The notes under the pieces are model-generated. The model was not told where the DNA came from. It saw only the letters and a program-made list of their open reading frames with translations, and did no database searches. Below, in pieces: positions 1 to 6,438 of a stretch of 15,958 nucleotides of DNA (positions within the stretch are counted from its first letter, which is position 1; the number at the start of each line of letters is the position of its first letter). The stretch comes from JBAYFX01 sp041666965 (lineage in GTDB: Bacteria > Patescibacteriota > Microgenomatia > UBA12405), in contig JBAYFX010000016.1 of NCBI GenBank assembly GCA_041666965.1, positions 1 to 15,958 of the forward strand, read 5' to 3'. Both the position numbers and the translations under genes were made by a program.

Positions 1-103
1 CTAACTTACGGGGATTGGCGTAATTTCGTCCATAGGACGATCAGCCTTTGGCTGAGGCTAGCGACCAATCGAATTAGTTTAGCCTAACTTACGGGGATTG
101 GCG
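1..103. repeat. 20-nt direct repeat copying the 5' end of tRNA-Pro
   Basis: The 20 bases at 1-20 recur exactly at 84-103. The second copy covers the 8 bases upstream of the tRNA-Pro gene and its first 12 bases (acceptor strand, bases 8-9 and the start of the D stem). The 63 bases between the copies carry short hairpins: TCGTCC/GGACGA at 26-31/35-40, TCAGCC/GGCTGA at 41-46/50-55 and GGCTA/TAGCC at 56-60/80-84. The upstream copy is not followed by the rest of a tRNA, so it is a fragment, not a second gene. It may be the scar of a partial duplication, or one unit of an 83-nt array running left of the window; one and a half units cannot decide this. Confidence 0.75.
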
Positions 104-165
104 CAATTGGCTAGCGCGCACGGTTCGGGATCGTGAGGTTGCTGGTTCGAATCCAGTATCCCCGA
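92..165 (+). tRNA. tRNA-Pro (anticodon CGG)
   Basis: A full cloverleaf folds by eye. The acceptor CGGGGAT (92-98) pairs with ATCCCCG (158-164); the D stem GCGC/GCGC (101-104/114-117) closes a loop containing GG. The anticodon stem CACGG/TCGTG (119-123/131-135) holds loop TTCGGGA, giving anticodon CGG at 126-128, which reads CCG. The T arm is GCTGG-TTCGAAT-CCAGT (141-157). The C1-G72 pair and discriminator A73 (165) are the usual bacterial tRNA-Pro identity features. No CCA is encoded after A73, so the tail must be added by a nucleotidyltransferase. A 6-bp hairpin starts at the next base. Confidence 0.95.
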
Positions 166-197
166 CTTCGGTCGCCGAAGTTTAAACGTAGGCGACC
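166..197 (+). terminator. Hairpin just after tRNA-Pro, with an alternative fold
   Basis: CTTCGG (166-171), a TCG loop and CCGAAG (175-180) form a perfect 6-bp hairpin directly behind the tRNA discriminator, followed by TTTAAA. It could mark the 3' end of the precursor or act as a weak terminator; the T run is only three bases. A competing helix is GGTCGCC (170-176) with GGCGACC (191-197), seven perfect pairs around a 14-base loop. The two helices use the same bases and exclude each other. The function is inferred. Confidence 0.4.
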
Positions 198-269
198 AGT
201 TGTCACAGTAGTCCCTTATACTTTCGGAACTAAAGTGACCATTGTCTTTAAAAAACTTAGTGAATTCTT

Positions 270-341
270 GTCCCCATAGTTCAATGGATAGAACGCGGGT
301 TTCCTAAACCTGAAATCCAGGTCCGATTCCTGGTGGGGATA
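270..341 (+). tRNA. tRNA-Arg (anticodon CCT), with unusual T loop
   Basis: The acceptor GTCCCCA (270-276) pairs with TGGGGAT (334-340), ending in a G1-U72 wobble. The D stem is GTTC/GAAC around a loop with GG followed by A20, an arginine identity base. The anticodon stem CGGGT/ACCTG holds loop TTCCTAA, so the anticodon is CCT, reading AGG. The T stem CCAGG/CCTGG (317-321/329-333) closes loop TCCGATT (322-328): position 55 is C where almost all elongator tRNAs have U (pseudouridine). The variable loop has four bases and no CCA is encoded. The fold and identity are otherwise convincing. It lies 104 bases after tRNA-Pro, on the same strand. Confidence 0.9.
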
Positions 342-610
342 CACTCAGCCTATATTTTGCTATTTACCGCAGTATATCTATCTTAGTACTAAATATTTTC
401 CGCATCTCATATTTATATCTCCTTATTTATACCGCTTCTCTATTTTTTCTTAACCGTATCTTTCAACGGTAATTATAAACCGCATAGACACATTCTCTAA
501 TTACTAACATATACCCGCTTATATATATCAGAAATACCGTAATCTAAGACTAACTCACAAAAATGGGCAACTAATTAACAAACTTACTACTACTAACCTC
601 CTCAGTTATT

Positions 611-637
611 AAAATAATTATTAACAATAATAATTTT
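611..637. repeat. A/T-only imperfect inverted repeat
   Basis: AAAATAATTATT (611-622) and AATAATAATTTT (626-637) pair with one mismatch around a 3-base loop, followed by further T residues. On the + strand it resembles a weak intrinsic terminator for the tRNA transcript, but the helix has no G-C pair, so a DNA-level role (easy melting) is equally possible. Confidence 0.4.
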
Positions 638-675
638 TTATTTATATATGTTTCCATCAACTCAACTTACCCAAA

Positions 676-694
676 ATAGTATTAAAAATACTAT
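676..694. repeat. Perfect 8-bp palindrome ATAGTATT/AATACTAT
   Basis: The arms 676-683 and 687-694 are perfectly complementary around an AAA loop. The site ends five bases before the DnaA-box 9-mer. It may be a protein-binding palindrome or a small hairpin; nothing identifies the ligand. Confidence 0.45.
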
Positions 695-698
695 AAAT

Positions 699-707
699 TT
701 ATCCACA
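699..707 (+). promoter_or_regulatory. Single perfect DnaA-box 9-mer
   Basis: TTATCCACA matches the bacterial DnaA-box consensus exactly and lies inside the AT-rich gene-free stretch. No second clear box is visible nearby, and the base skew to the right has the wrong sign for a fork leaving this point rightwards. I therefore do not call an origin; an isolated DnaA site or chance are both possible. Confidence 0.3.
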
Positions 708-827
708 TAAAACGCTGGTAAGTAAAATATAAGAAATATGCCATTAAATCGTAATAAATTATCATAAATAACTCTTATCAATCACACACCTCTCTTGCTA
801 TATGTTCTGATTGCTTATTGTTTTAAC

Positions 828-864
828 AAATTCACAACTAAGTGAAACAAATAGTTGTGAATTT
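828..864 (-). terminator. Perfect 13-bp inverted repeat behind leuS
   Basis: AAATTCACAACTA (828-840) and TAGTTGTGAATTT (852-864) pair without mismatch around an 11-base loop. The right arm touches the leuS stop codon (865-867), so the hairpin starts at the first untranslated base of the leuS message. The minus strand has no long U run after it, so it may work as a weak or factor-assisted terminator, a 3'-end stabiliser, or a bidirectional barrier to the tRNA side. Confidence 0.6.
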
Positions 865-3306
865 TCACACAGTTACCAAGTTGACCATTTTTCCCTTAAC
901 ATATACTTCCCGGACAACTTTTTTCCCCTCAATCCATTTTTTAATCGTTTCCAATTGTTTAGCTAACACCAATACCTCAGATTCCCTTCCCAATTCTTTT
1001 AGCCTTAATTCTAATTGCCCCCTCACTCGACCATCAATCGCCACCGGTATGGAAATAATTTCATCATCATCAACCGTTTCTTTTTCTACTATCGGCCATC
1101 TAGCCAAGTGAACAGATTTTGTGTCGTCCTCAGTCCTAATCTGACTCCAAAGTTCCTCTGCTGTGTATGGTGCCATCGGTGCTAAAAGTATTACTAGTGT
1201 TTTAAATACCTCTAGGTTAATTCTTTGACCTCTCAGTTGATTAACCGCTTCCATAAGCTTAGCAATAGCTGTATTGAACCCAAAATCATCCAAATCATGG
1301 GTAATACCCTCAATGGCTCGAGCCATAACTTTTCTCTGGCTGTTTACTGCTTCTTCCGTCAACTCATTTTCTTTAGCCACACTCATTGCCAGGCTATTTA
1401 TTTTTTCTAAAAATCTTTTTACACCAGCAACCGTCTTTTCATTCCAGGCTATAGTTGCGGTATACGGACCCATAAACATCAGATACATTCTTAATACGTC
1501 AGATCCATAAATATCCGCCACATCCCCCGGAACTACCACATTACCCCTCGACTTACTCATTCTGGCACCGTCTGGGCCCAAAATTACCCCATGAGAAATT
1601 CTTTTAAAGTATGGTTCCGGCTGTTCTTTGGGTACTACGCCAACATCCCACAAAAACTGATAAATAAACCTGGAATATAGTAAATGTAATGTGTTATGTT
1701 CGTCTCCCCCAATGTAAACATCTACTGGCATCCAGTATTTTAGTTTCTCTTGACTACCTAAAACCATATCATTATGTGGATCGCAATACCGCATAAAGTA
1801 CCAATCCGATCCTGCCCAGTTGGGCATTGTATCCGTCTCTCTTTTTGCATCCCCTCCACACACCGGACAAACGGTATTCACAAATTCCGTCATCTTTGCC
1901 AATGGGCTTTTTCCGTCATCTGTTGGCTCATAAGCCTCCACCTCCGGCAATCTCACTGGTAATTCTGATTCCGGTACACTTACCCATCCATGTTCTTTGC
2001 AATTTACCATTGGTATCGGTTCCCCCCAATAATGTTGTCTTGAAAATATCCAATCCCGCAAGTGGTAACTGGTGGTTGCTTCTCCAATACCCGACTCCCT
2101 ACTCCACTCAATGGCTACTTTTATAGCTTCGCTCGGTTTTAACCCATCCCACTTGGGACTGTTTATCATTTTCCCCTCATCAACTTTAGTATAGGGTATT
2201 TGATTGTTATTCTTATTTTCCTCCGATTCTATAACCGGAATAATTTCCAATCCAAATTTTTTAGCAAAATCAAAATCCCGTTGGTCATGAGCAGGCACCG
2301 CCATTATTGCCCCAGTCCCATAACTGGCCATTACAAAATCAGATACCCAGATTGGAATTTCTTTATTATTTACCGGATTAACCGCCCACAATCCGCTAAA
2401 TACTCCGGTTTTTTCTTTACTCAATTCAGTTCTTTCCATCTCACTCTTACTCCTAGCTATTATTTGATATTCCTTAATTTCTTGATTATTCTTACCCAGT
2501 TCCAAAGCAATTTGATGCTCTGGCGAAATGACCATAAAAGTAGCCCCATAAAGAGTATCAGGCCGAGTAGTAAAGACTTCCAAAGTTTCCTGTCTGTCTT
2601 TAATTTTAAATCTTATCTTAGCCCCCTCAGATTTTCCAATCCAGTTGACTTGAGCAGCCTTCACTTTATCGATAAATTCGGTCTTTTCTAATCCACTTAG
2701 CAGTCGATCAGCATATTTAGTAATTCTTACTACCCACTGGCTAATGGTCCGTCGTTCCACCTCGGCCCCACAGCGCTCACATTTTCCGTCCACAACTTCC
2801 TCATTAGCTAGTCCTATCTTACAACTCGGGCACCAATTTATAGGCATTTCCTCTTTGTACGCCAGTCCATTCTTAAATAATTGAATAAAAATCCATTGGG
2901 TCCACTTGTAATATTTAGGGTCAGTTGTGTTCACTTCCCGGCTCCAATCAAAAGAAAAGGCCAACCGTCTCATCTCTTCTCTAAAGTTATCCGTATTTTC
3001 CAGCGTCACCTCCTGAGGCTTGCGCTTGTTTTTAATCGCATAATTTTCCGTTGGCAGGCCAAAAGCATCCCATCCCATTGGAAATAACACCTCATATCCA
3101 CTCATTCTTTTAAACCTAGCGTAAACATCCCCCCCAGTAAACGCAAACGCATGTCCAATGTGCAATCCGCTTCCCGATGGGTAAGGAAACTCCACCAAAA
3201 CATATTTTTTTGGTTTACCAGTACCGTCTTTTGCCGCATACATTGCCTCATTTTCCCGCCAATATTTCTGCCACTTTTTCTCAATTTCAATAAATTTTTG
3301 CGCCAT
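865..3306 (-). CDS. leuS: Leucyl-tRNA synthetase
   Basis: This class I aminoacyl-tRNA synthetase charges tRNA-Leu with leucine using ATP in the cytoplasm. At 813 residues it is of normal bacterial length. The HIGH motif is at 49-52 inside a PYPSG-led segment, and the KMSKS loop appears as RMSKS at 582-586. The CP1 editing domain shows the threonine-rich TTRPDT segment near 246-251 and the GTG-MAVPAHDQRD segment near 330-344; D344 matches the aspartate that holds the mischarged amino group in E. coli LeuRS. Two zinc-knuckle pairs are visible (C159/C162 with C176/C179, and C480/C483). The C-terminal small domain ends in the usual KVVREVYVKGK-V-N pattern. The ATG at 3304-3306 starts a canonical N-terminus, and a promoter sits 12 bases upstream with no Shine-Dalgarno sequence. 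It ends in TGA and is divergent from the serine hydrolase gene. Confidence 0.98.
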   Translation of the reverse strand: MAQKFIEIEKKWQKYWRENEAMYAAKDGTGKPKKYVLVEFPYPSGSGLHIGHAFAFTGGDVYARFKRMSGYEVLFPMGWDAFGLPTENYAIKNKRKPQEVTLENTDNFREEMRRLAFSFDWSREVNTTDPKYYKWTQWIFIQLFKNGLAYKEEMPINWCPSCKIGLANEEVVDGKCERCGAEVERRTISQWVVRITKYADRLLSGLEKTEFIDKVKAAQVNWIGKSEGAKIRFKIKDRQETLEVFTTRPDTLYGATFMVISPEHQIALELGKNNQEIKEYQIIARSKSEMERTELSKEKTGVFSGLWAVNPVNNKEIPIWVSDFVMASYGTGAIMAVPAHDQRDFDFAKKFGLEIIPVIESEENKNNNQIPYTKVDEGKMINSPKWDGLKPSEAIKVAIEWSRESGIGEATTSYHLRDWIFSRQHYWGEPIPMVNCKEHGWVSVPESELPVRLPEVEAYEPTDDGKSPLAKMTEFVNTVCPVCGGDAKRETDTMPNWAGSDWYFMRYCDPHNDMVLGSQEKLKYWMPVDVYIGGDEHNTLHLLYSRFIYQFLWDVGVVPKEQPEPYFKRISHGVILGPDGARMSKSRGNVVVPGDVADIYGSDVLRMYLMFMGPYTATIAWNEKTVAGVKRFLEKINSLAMSVAKENELTEEAVNSQRKVMARAIEGITHDLDDFGFNTAIAKLMEAVNQLRGQRINLEVFKTLVILLAPMAPYTAEELWSQIRTEDDTKSVHLARWPIVEKETVDDDEIISIPVAIDGRVRGQLELRLKELGRESEVLVLAKQLETIKKWIEGKKVVREVYVKGKMVNLVTV

Positions 3307-3318
3307 TTTGTATCTGAA

Positions 3319-3348
3319 ATTTTATCACATACTCAATATCTCACCCAA
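3319..3348 (-). promoter_or_regulatory. Putative leuS promoter, near-leaderless
   Basis: On the minus strand TTGGGT (3343-3348) and TAAAAT (3319-3324) are separated by 18 bases. The -10 box ends 12 bases before the leuS ATG, so transcription would begin about five or six bases ahead of the start codon. No Shine-Dalgarno sequence fits in such a leader. The boxes were found by eye. Confidence 0.45.
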
Positions 3349-3354
3349 CATTAA

Positions 3355-3383
3355 TCATTATTTGTTAGTTTTTCGACTATAAT
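3355..3383 (+). promoter_or_regulatory. Putative promoter of the serine hydrolase, leaderless
   Basis: A perfect TATAAT lies at 3378-3383. The hexamer 17 bases upstream (3355-3360, TCATTA) is a poor -35. A start about seven bases after the -10 box falls at 3390-3391, right on the TTG start codon, which predicts a leaderless message. No Shine-Dalgarno sequence precedes that codon. Confidence 0.45.
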
Positions 3384-3390
3384 CAACTTA

Positions 3391-4398
3391 TTGGCCATAA
3401 AAGATATCTTTATCCGTCGCCGCTTTACTGTTCTAGACTTATTATTAGTTCTGGTCGCCTCCTTGGCTCTTCATTTTTATTTTAATCGCGCTCCTGTTAC
3501 CAATACCTCCCATTCCGTCCGTCGCCCCGGTAACTATCAACTCATTAGCCCCCTGGTAGAGTGTGAACCAGATTCAAGTCAACTTACCCTACTTACCCCC
3601 CTAAAACTCCAAGTTCAAAACCAAATAAACCAACTCACTAAAAAGAATAATCTAGAATTAATCTCAGTTTATTTTCGCGACCTGAACAACGGACCTTGGT
3701 TTGGTATCAACCAAGACGAATTGTTTTCACCTGCCTCTCTTATTAAAGTCCCCATTATGATGGCTTACTTCAAAATAGCCGAATCAGACCCCGCAGTATT
3801 AACCAACAAATTAGTTTTTAAACCAACTCCAAAGTTAGAAGTTCCCAACATTACCCCAGCAGCTACTTTAACCCCCCAAGAAAGCTACACCATTCAAGAT
3901 TTAATCGAAAGAATGATTATTCATTCCGACAATGACTCTTTTTCCCTGTTAACTGAGCACTTGGGTACTGAAAAAATCAAAAAACTCTTCAGTGACCTCG
4001 ATGTTGACTTAACCCAAACTTACACGCATCCTTTGGGTAACAACTTAGGAGTTCGCCAATATGCGTCATTTTTCCGCATTCTATACAATGCCTCTTACCT
4101 TTCACCCGAAATGTCAGAAAAAGCCCTCAGCCTACTAACCCGGGTTGAATATAAAAAAGGTCTCAACTCCTTTACTCCCAATAACATAAAAATTGCTCAC
4201 AAGTTTGGTGAAAGAAGCTACTCTGATAATTACCAGCATCAGTTACATGATTGCGGCATAGTCTACTTTCCCAAATCCCCATATTTGATTTGTATCATGA
4301 CCCGAGGAAATGTTGATTTCCCAATATTAGAAAAGGCTATTCAATCAATTTCCCAAAATGTTTTTGCCTATTTCTCTTCTCACTTTACACCTAACTAA
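3391..4398 (+). CDS. Membrane-anchored class A beta-lactamase-fold serine hydrolase
   Basis: This 335-residue protein has a short basic N-terminus, one membrane segment at about 13-30, and an extracytoplasmic domain of the beta-lactamase/transpeptidase-like family. The catalytic SxxK is S116-L-I-K119, the second motif is S179-D180-N181, and the third appears as K271-F-G, where class A enzymes have KTG. I see no clear class A Glu166 equivalent; the matching stretch reads THPLGNN near 212-218. A peptidoglycan peptidase or other surface hydrolase is thus as likely as a true beta-lactamase. Three cysteines (58, 288, 301) are present. The start is TTG at 3391: an in-frame stop lies at 3352-3354 and no ATG or GTG comes before the membrane segment. 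The gene is divergent from leuS and convergent with the ABC permease gene. It is the only + strand protein gene in the window. Confidence 0.85.
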   Translation: MAIKDIFIRRRFTVLDLLLVLVASLALHFYFNRAPVTNTSHSVRRPGNYQLISPLVECEPDSSQLTLLTPLKLQVQNQINQLTKKNNLELISVYFRDLNNGPWFGINQDELFSPASLIKVPIMMAYFKIAESDPAVLTNKLVFKPTPKLEVPNITPAATLTPQESYTIQDLIERMIIHSDNDSFSLLTEHLGTEKIKKLFSDLDVDLTQTYTHPLGNNLGVRQYASFFRILYNASYLSPEMSEKALSLLTRVEYKKGLNSFTPNNIKIAHKFGERSYSDNYQHQLHDCGIVYFPKSPYLICIMTRGNVDFPILEKAIQSISQNVFAYFSSHFTPN

Positions 4399-4431
4399 GT
4401 ATTAATAAAACTATTTTTACTCATACCTTAG
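4395..4431. terminator. Weak hairpin across the convergent gene ends
   Basis: CTAAGTAT (4395-4402) can pair with ATACCTTAG (4423-4431), leaving one bulged C, around a 20-base A/T-rich loop. It spans the stop codons of both the serine hydrolase (4396-4398) and the permease (4417-4419), only 18 bases apart. A shared bidirectional terminator is a reasonable guess, but the stem is short and bulged. Confidence 0.3.
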
Positions 4432-6438
4432 CGCATTTAAGGCTGAAATTTGCCTTGCTCTCTTACTTGGATACCAGCCGGTAAGTATTCCTACCACCAC
4501 CGACAAACCCACAATAAATACTGCCAAAAACACCGGCACCGAACTAATATCAATCACACCTTGGCCCTTTACCACCGAAATTGAGGTTAACAACAACGAC
4601 AATAGTTTTCCACCTCCCCAGCCTAATAACAATCCCAGCAAACCTCCCCCAACTCCCATAATCATCGACTCTGCTAAAAACAACTCTCTCACATCATCAG
4701 ACAGCATTCCCATAGCCTTCATCACCCCCACCTCCCTAGTTCTTTCCAAAAGGGAAACCGTCATAGTATTAAACATTCCCAAGGCTGCCACTGCTAAAGC
4801 AATTGCCCCTAAAAATCCTAAAAGTATCCTCAAAGTACCAAATAATTTTTCAATTTCAGCCACAGTGTCTAAAGTTGAGGCGGTTTTTAACCCTAAAGTT
4901 TCTATGTTATTCCTCACTTCAGCCACATTGTCCTTACTTGCCAATTTTACTTTAAGTTGGGAAAAATTCCCCACTCCCAAGCTCATAGCATCTGCTAGCT
5001 GATAATAGAAATACCCCGCTTCTTCATCATCCACCACTCCAGCCACCTTAAATTCAGCCTCTTCACTTACCAGTTTACCCTTCGCCCCGGACATCAACCC
5101 ATCTGGCACAATAAAAGAAACACCTAAGGTTTTACCCACCACTTCTTCTTTTGTTAGCCCCCACAGCCTGGTTGCCGCACTTGATACATATAACTCCCCC
5201 CAAACTGAATTCTTAAACTTTAGCTTCTCTTCTTCAGCTACTTTCCCCACCTTTTTAAGTTCCACCCACTCCACTCCAGATGAGTCCGTAGCCACCACTG
5301 TCTCAAACAAACTTTCCTTACTTTCACTACTCGCACTCGCTTCAGTGCTTACTCCCAGCACGTTAGCGTCAACCACCTTTTCCGCCTCTCCGCCCAAATA
5401 ATCCTCCAAAGTTTTGTAACCACTCATTTCCCTACTACCAAAAATCACCCCAGTCTCCATCAAACATCCAACTGACCAAAGTTGTCTGCTACCCTCAAGT
5501 CTTGGCACAAAAGTTTCTCCATCCTCTACCCACAAAGGAACTTTTGCCCTTAGCCACACCCCCATGTTTTTTCCATCAATTGATCTCCCTTTACTCCCCA
5601 TTCCCCCGTTATCGTTGTAAAACTCACCCCACACCTCTTCTCCCACATATTCCCCCTCACCTCTACTAATTACTCCTAAAAATTCTGATTGCGTCTGGCA
5701 ATCTTTCCACACTCCCACTTGATCCTCTGGCCCCACCTGGAAACCTACTAACCCCGATGTTATTTTGTCACCAATCTTAATATCATTACTTTCCACTTCC
5801 ACCCCGGCTATCCAACCTTCTTGGTTTTCTACACTTAAAGTCCGTTTCTGAAATTTTTCCCCACTGATGATTTTTGCCCCAACCGAATCAAGGTATTCGG
5901 CCTCCACTCCATATGCCATAACATCCGCCACCGATTTTTGATACCGGACTTTAGCCACCATCGCTACCATTGGAGCTACCCCCTCAACTCCCTTCATCCG
6001 CCTTACCCGGTTAATAGTTTCTTGATTAATTTTTGCCGACGCCACCTCACCCGCTCCCACATCAATAATTCTTAATTCATCAAGTCTGGTTGCCTTACTG
6101 ATTACCATTTTTTCCAATCCGTAACCAAGCGACACCAAAAACACAATGGCCGCTACTCCTAAAGCCACTCCCCCAATTGTTACTACCGCCCTCGTCTTTT
6201 TTGCCCTTAAATTTCTTAATGCCAGTTCCATCAAATAAACTCGGGACACATCACCTTCTTTTTTCCCATCCACTTTATCCATCATCTTTTCCAAAGCCAT
6301 CATTAACCTATTCATTCTTACGCTTCGACTTATTCCCCGAAAAATATATAGAATTAGCAGCACCATAAATACAAAGTAGGAAAACAGTACCTTTAATGTT
6401 AAAGGGCCCCACTGCAACATTTTTCTAATTCTAGCCAT
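4417..6438 (-). CDS. MacB/FtsX-type ABC transporter permease
   Basis: This 673-residue protein is the membrane half of a MacB/LolCE-type ABC system. The usual first helix is at about 83-107, followed by a large extracytoplasmic domain (about 110-530, MacB periplasmic-core type) and three C-terminal helices (about 535-557, 590-617 and 635-655) with the FtsX signature around 560-590 (LLERTREVGVMKAMG). It carries an extra hydrophobic segment at 13-34 ahead of the normal first helix, then a basic, Met-rich linker. The extracytoplasmic domain is longer than in standard MacB and includes a Ser/Glu-rich stretch near 364-376. These proteins often transmit ATP-driven movement across the membrane instead of carrying a small molecule through a pore. 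Its start overlaps the end of the ATPase gene by 8 nt, with a strong Shine-Dalgarno sequence in front, so the pair is coupled. It is the last gene of the operon. Confidence 0.88.
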   Translation of the reverse strand: MARIRKMLQWGPLTLKVLFSYFVFMVLLILYIFRGISRSVRMNRLMMALEKMMDKVDGKKEGDVSRVYLMELALRNLRAKKTRAVVTIGGVALGVAAIVFLVSLGYGLEKMVISKATRLDELRIIDVGAGEVASAKINQETINRVRRMKGVEGVAPMVAMVAKVRYQKSVADVMAYGVEAEYLDSVGAKIISGEKFQKRTLSVENQEGWIAGVEVESNDIKIGDKITSGLVGFQVGPEDQVGVWKDCQTQSEFLGVISRGEGEYVGEEVWGEFYNDNGGMGSKGRSIDGKNMGVWLRAKVPLWVEDGETFVPRLEGSRQLWSVGCLMETGVIFGSREMSGYKTLEDYLGGEAEKVVDANVLGVSTEASASSESKESLFETVVATDSSGVEWVELKKVGKVAEEEKLKFKNSVWGELYVSSAATRLWGLTKEEVVGKTLGVSFIVPDGLMSGAKGKLVSEEAEFKVAGVVDDEEAGYFYYQLADAMSLGVGNFSQLKVKLASKDNVAEVRNNIETLGLKTASTLDTVAEIEKLFGTLRILLGFLGAIALAVAALGMFNTMTVSLLERTREVGVMKAMGMLSDDVRELFLAESMIMGVGGGLLGLLLGWGGGKLLSLLLTSISVVKGQGVIDISSVPVFLAVFIVGLSVVVGILTGWYPSKRARQISALNALRYE

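Larger units (their letters stand above)
342..827. other. AT-rich gene-free stretch
   Basis: About 490 bases between tRNA-Arg and the inverted repeat behind leuS contain no open frame of useful length on either strand. The stretch is strongly A/T-rich and G-poor on the + strand. It holds a perfect 8-bp palindrome (676-694), an A/T-only 12-bp imperfect inverted repeat (611-637), a small ACCGT/ACGGT inverted repeat (453-457/466-470), one perfect DnaA-box 9-mer (699-707), and about seven CCG(C/T) motifs between 367 and 540, mostly in an A-CCG context. I see no tRNA, riboswitch or clear promoter in it. Confidence 0.7.

Noticed and set aside
9..90. Second tRNA-Pro gene
   Set aside because: Only the first 12 bases match; no anticodon arm, T arm or 3' acceptor strand follows.
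1..103. CRISPR array
   Set aside because: Only two copies of a 20-base sequence, one of them part of a tRNA gene, with no further units or cas genes in the window.
1..165. Integration site (att) of a mobile element at tRNA-Pro
   Set aside because: The duplicated part is the 5' end of the tRNA, not the 3' end, and no integrase or phage gene is present.
342..827. Replication origin
   Set aside because: Only one clear DnaA box is visible, no dnaA or dnaN lies beside it, and the base skew to the right has the sign of a fork arriving, not leaving.
2200..2691. Protein gene on the + strand opposite leuS
   Set aside because: It lies wholly antisense to conserved leuS sequence, has low-complexity S/F/I-rich composition and no recognisable domain.
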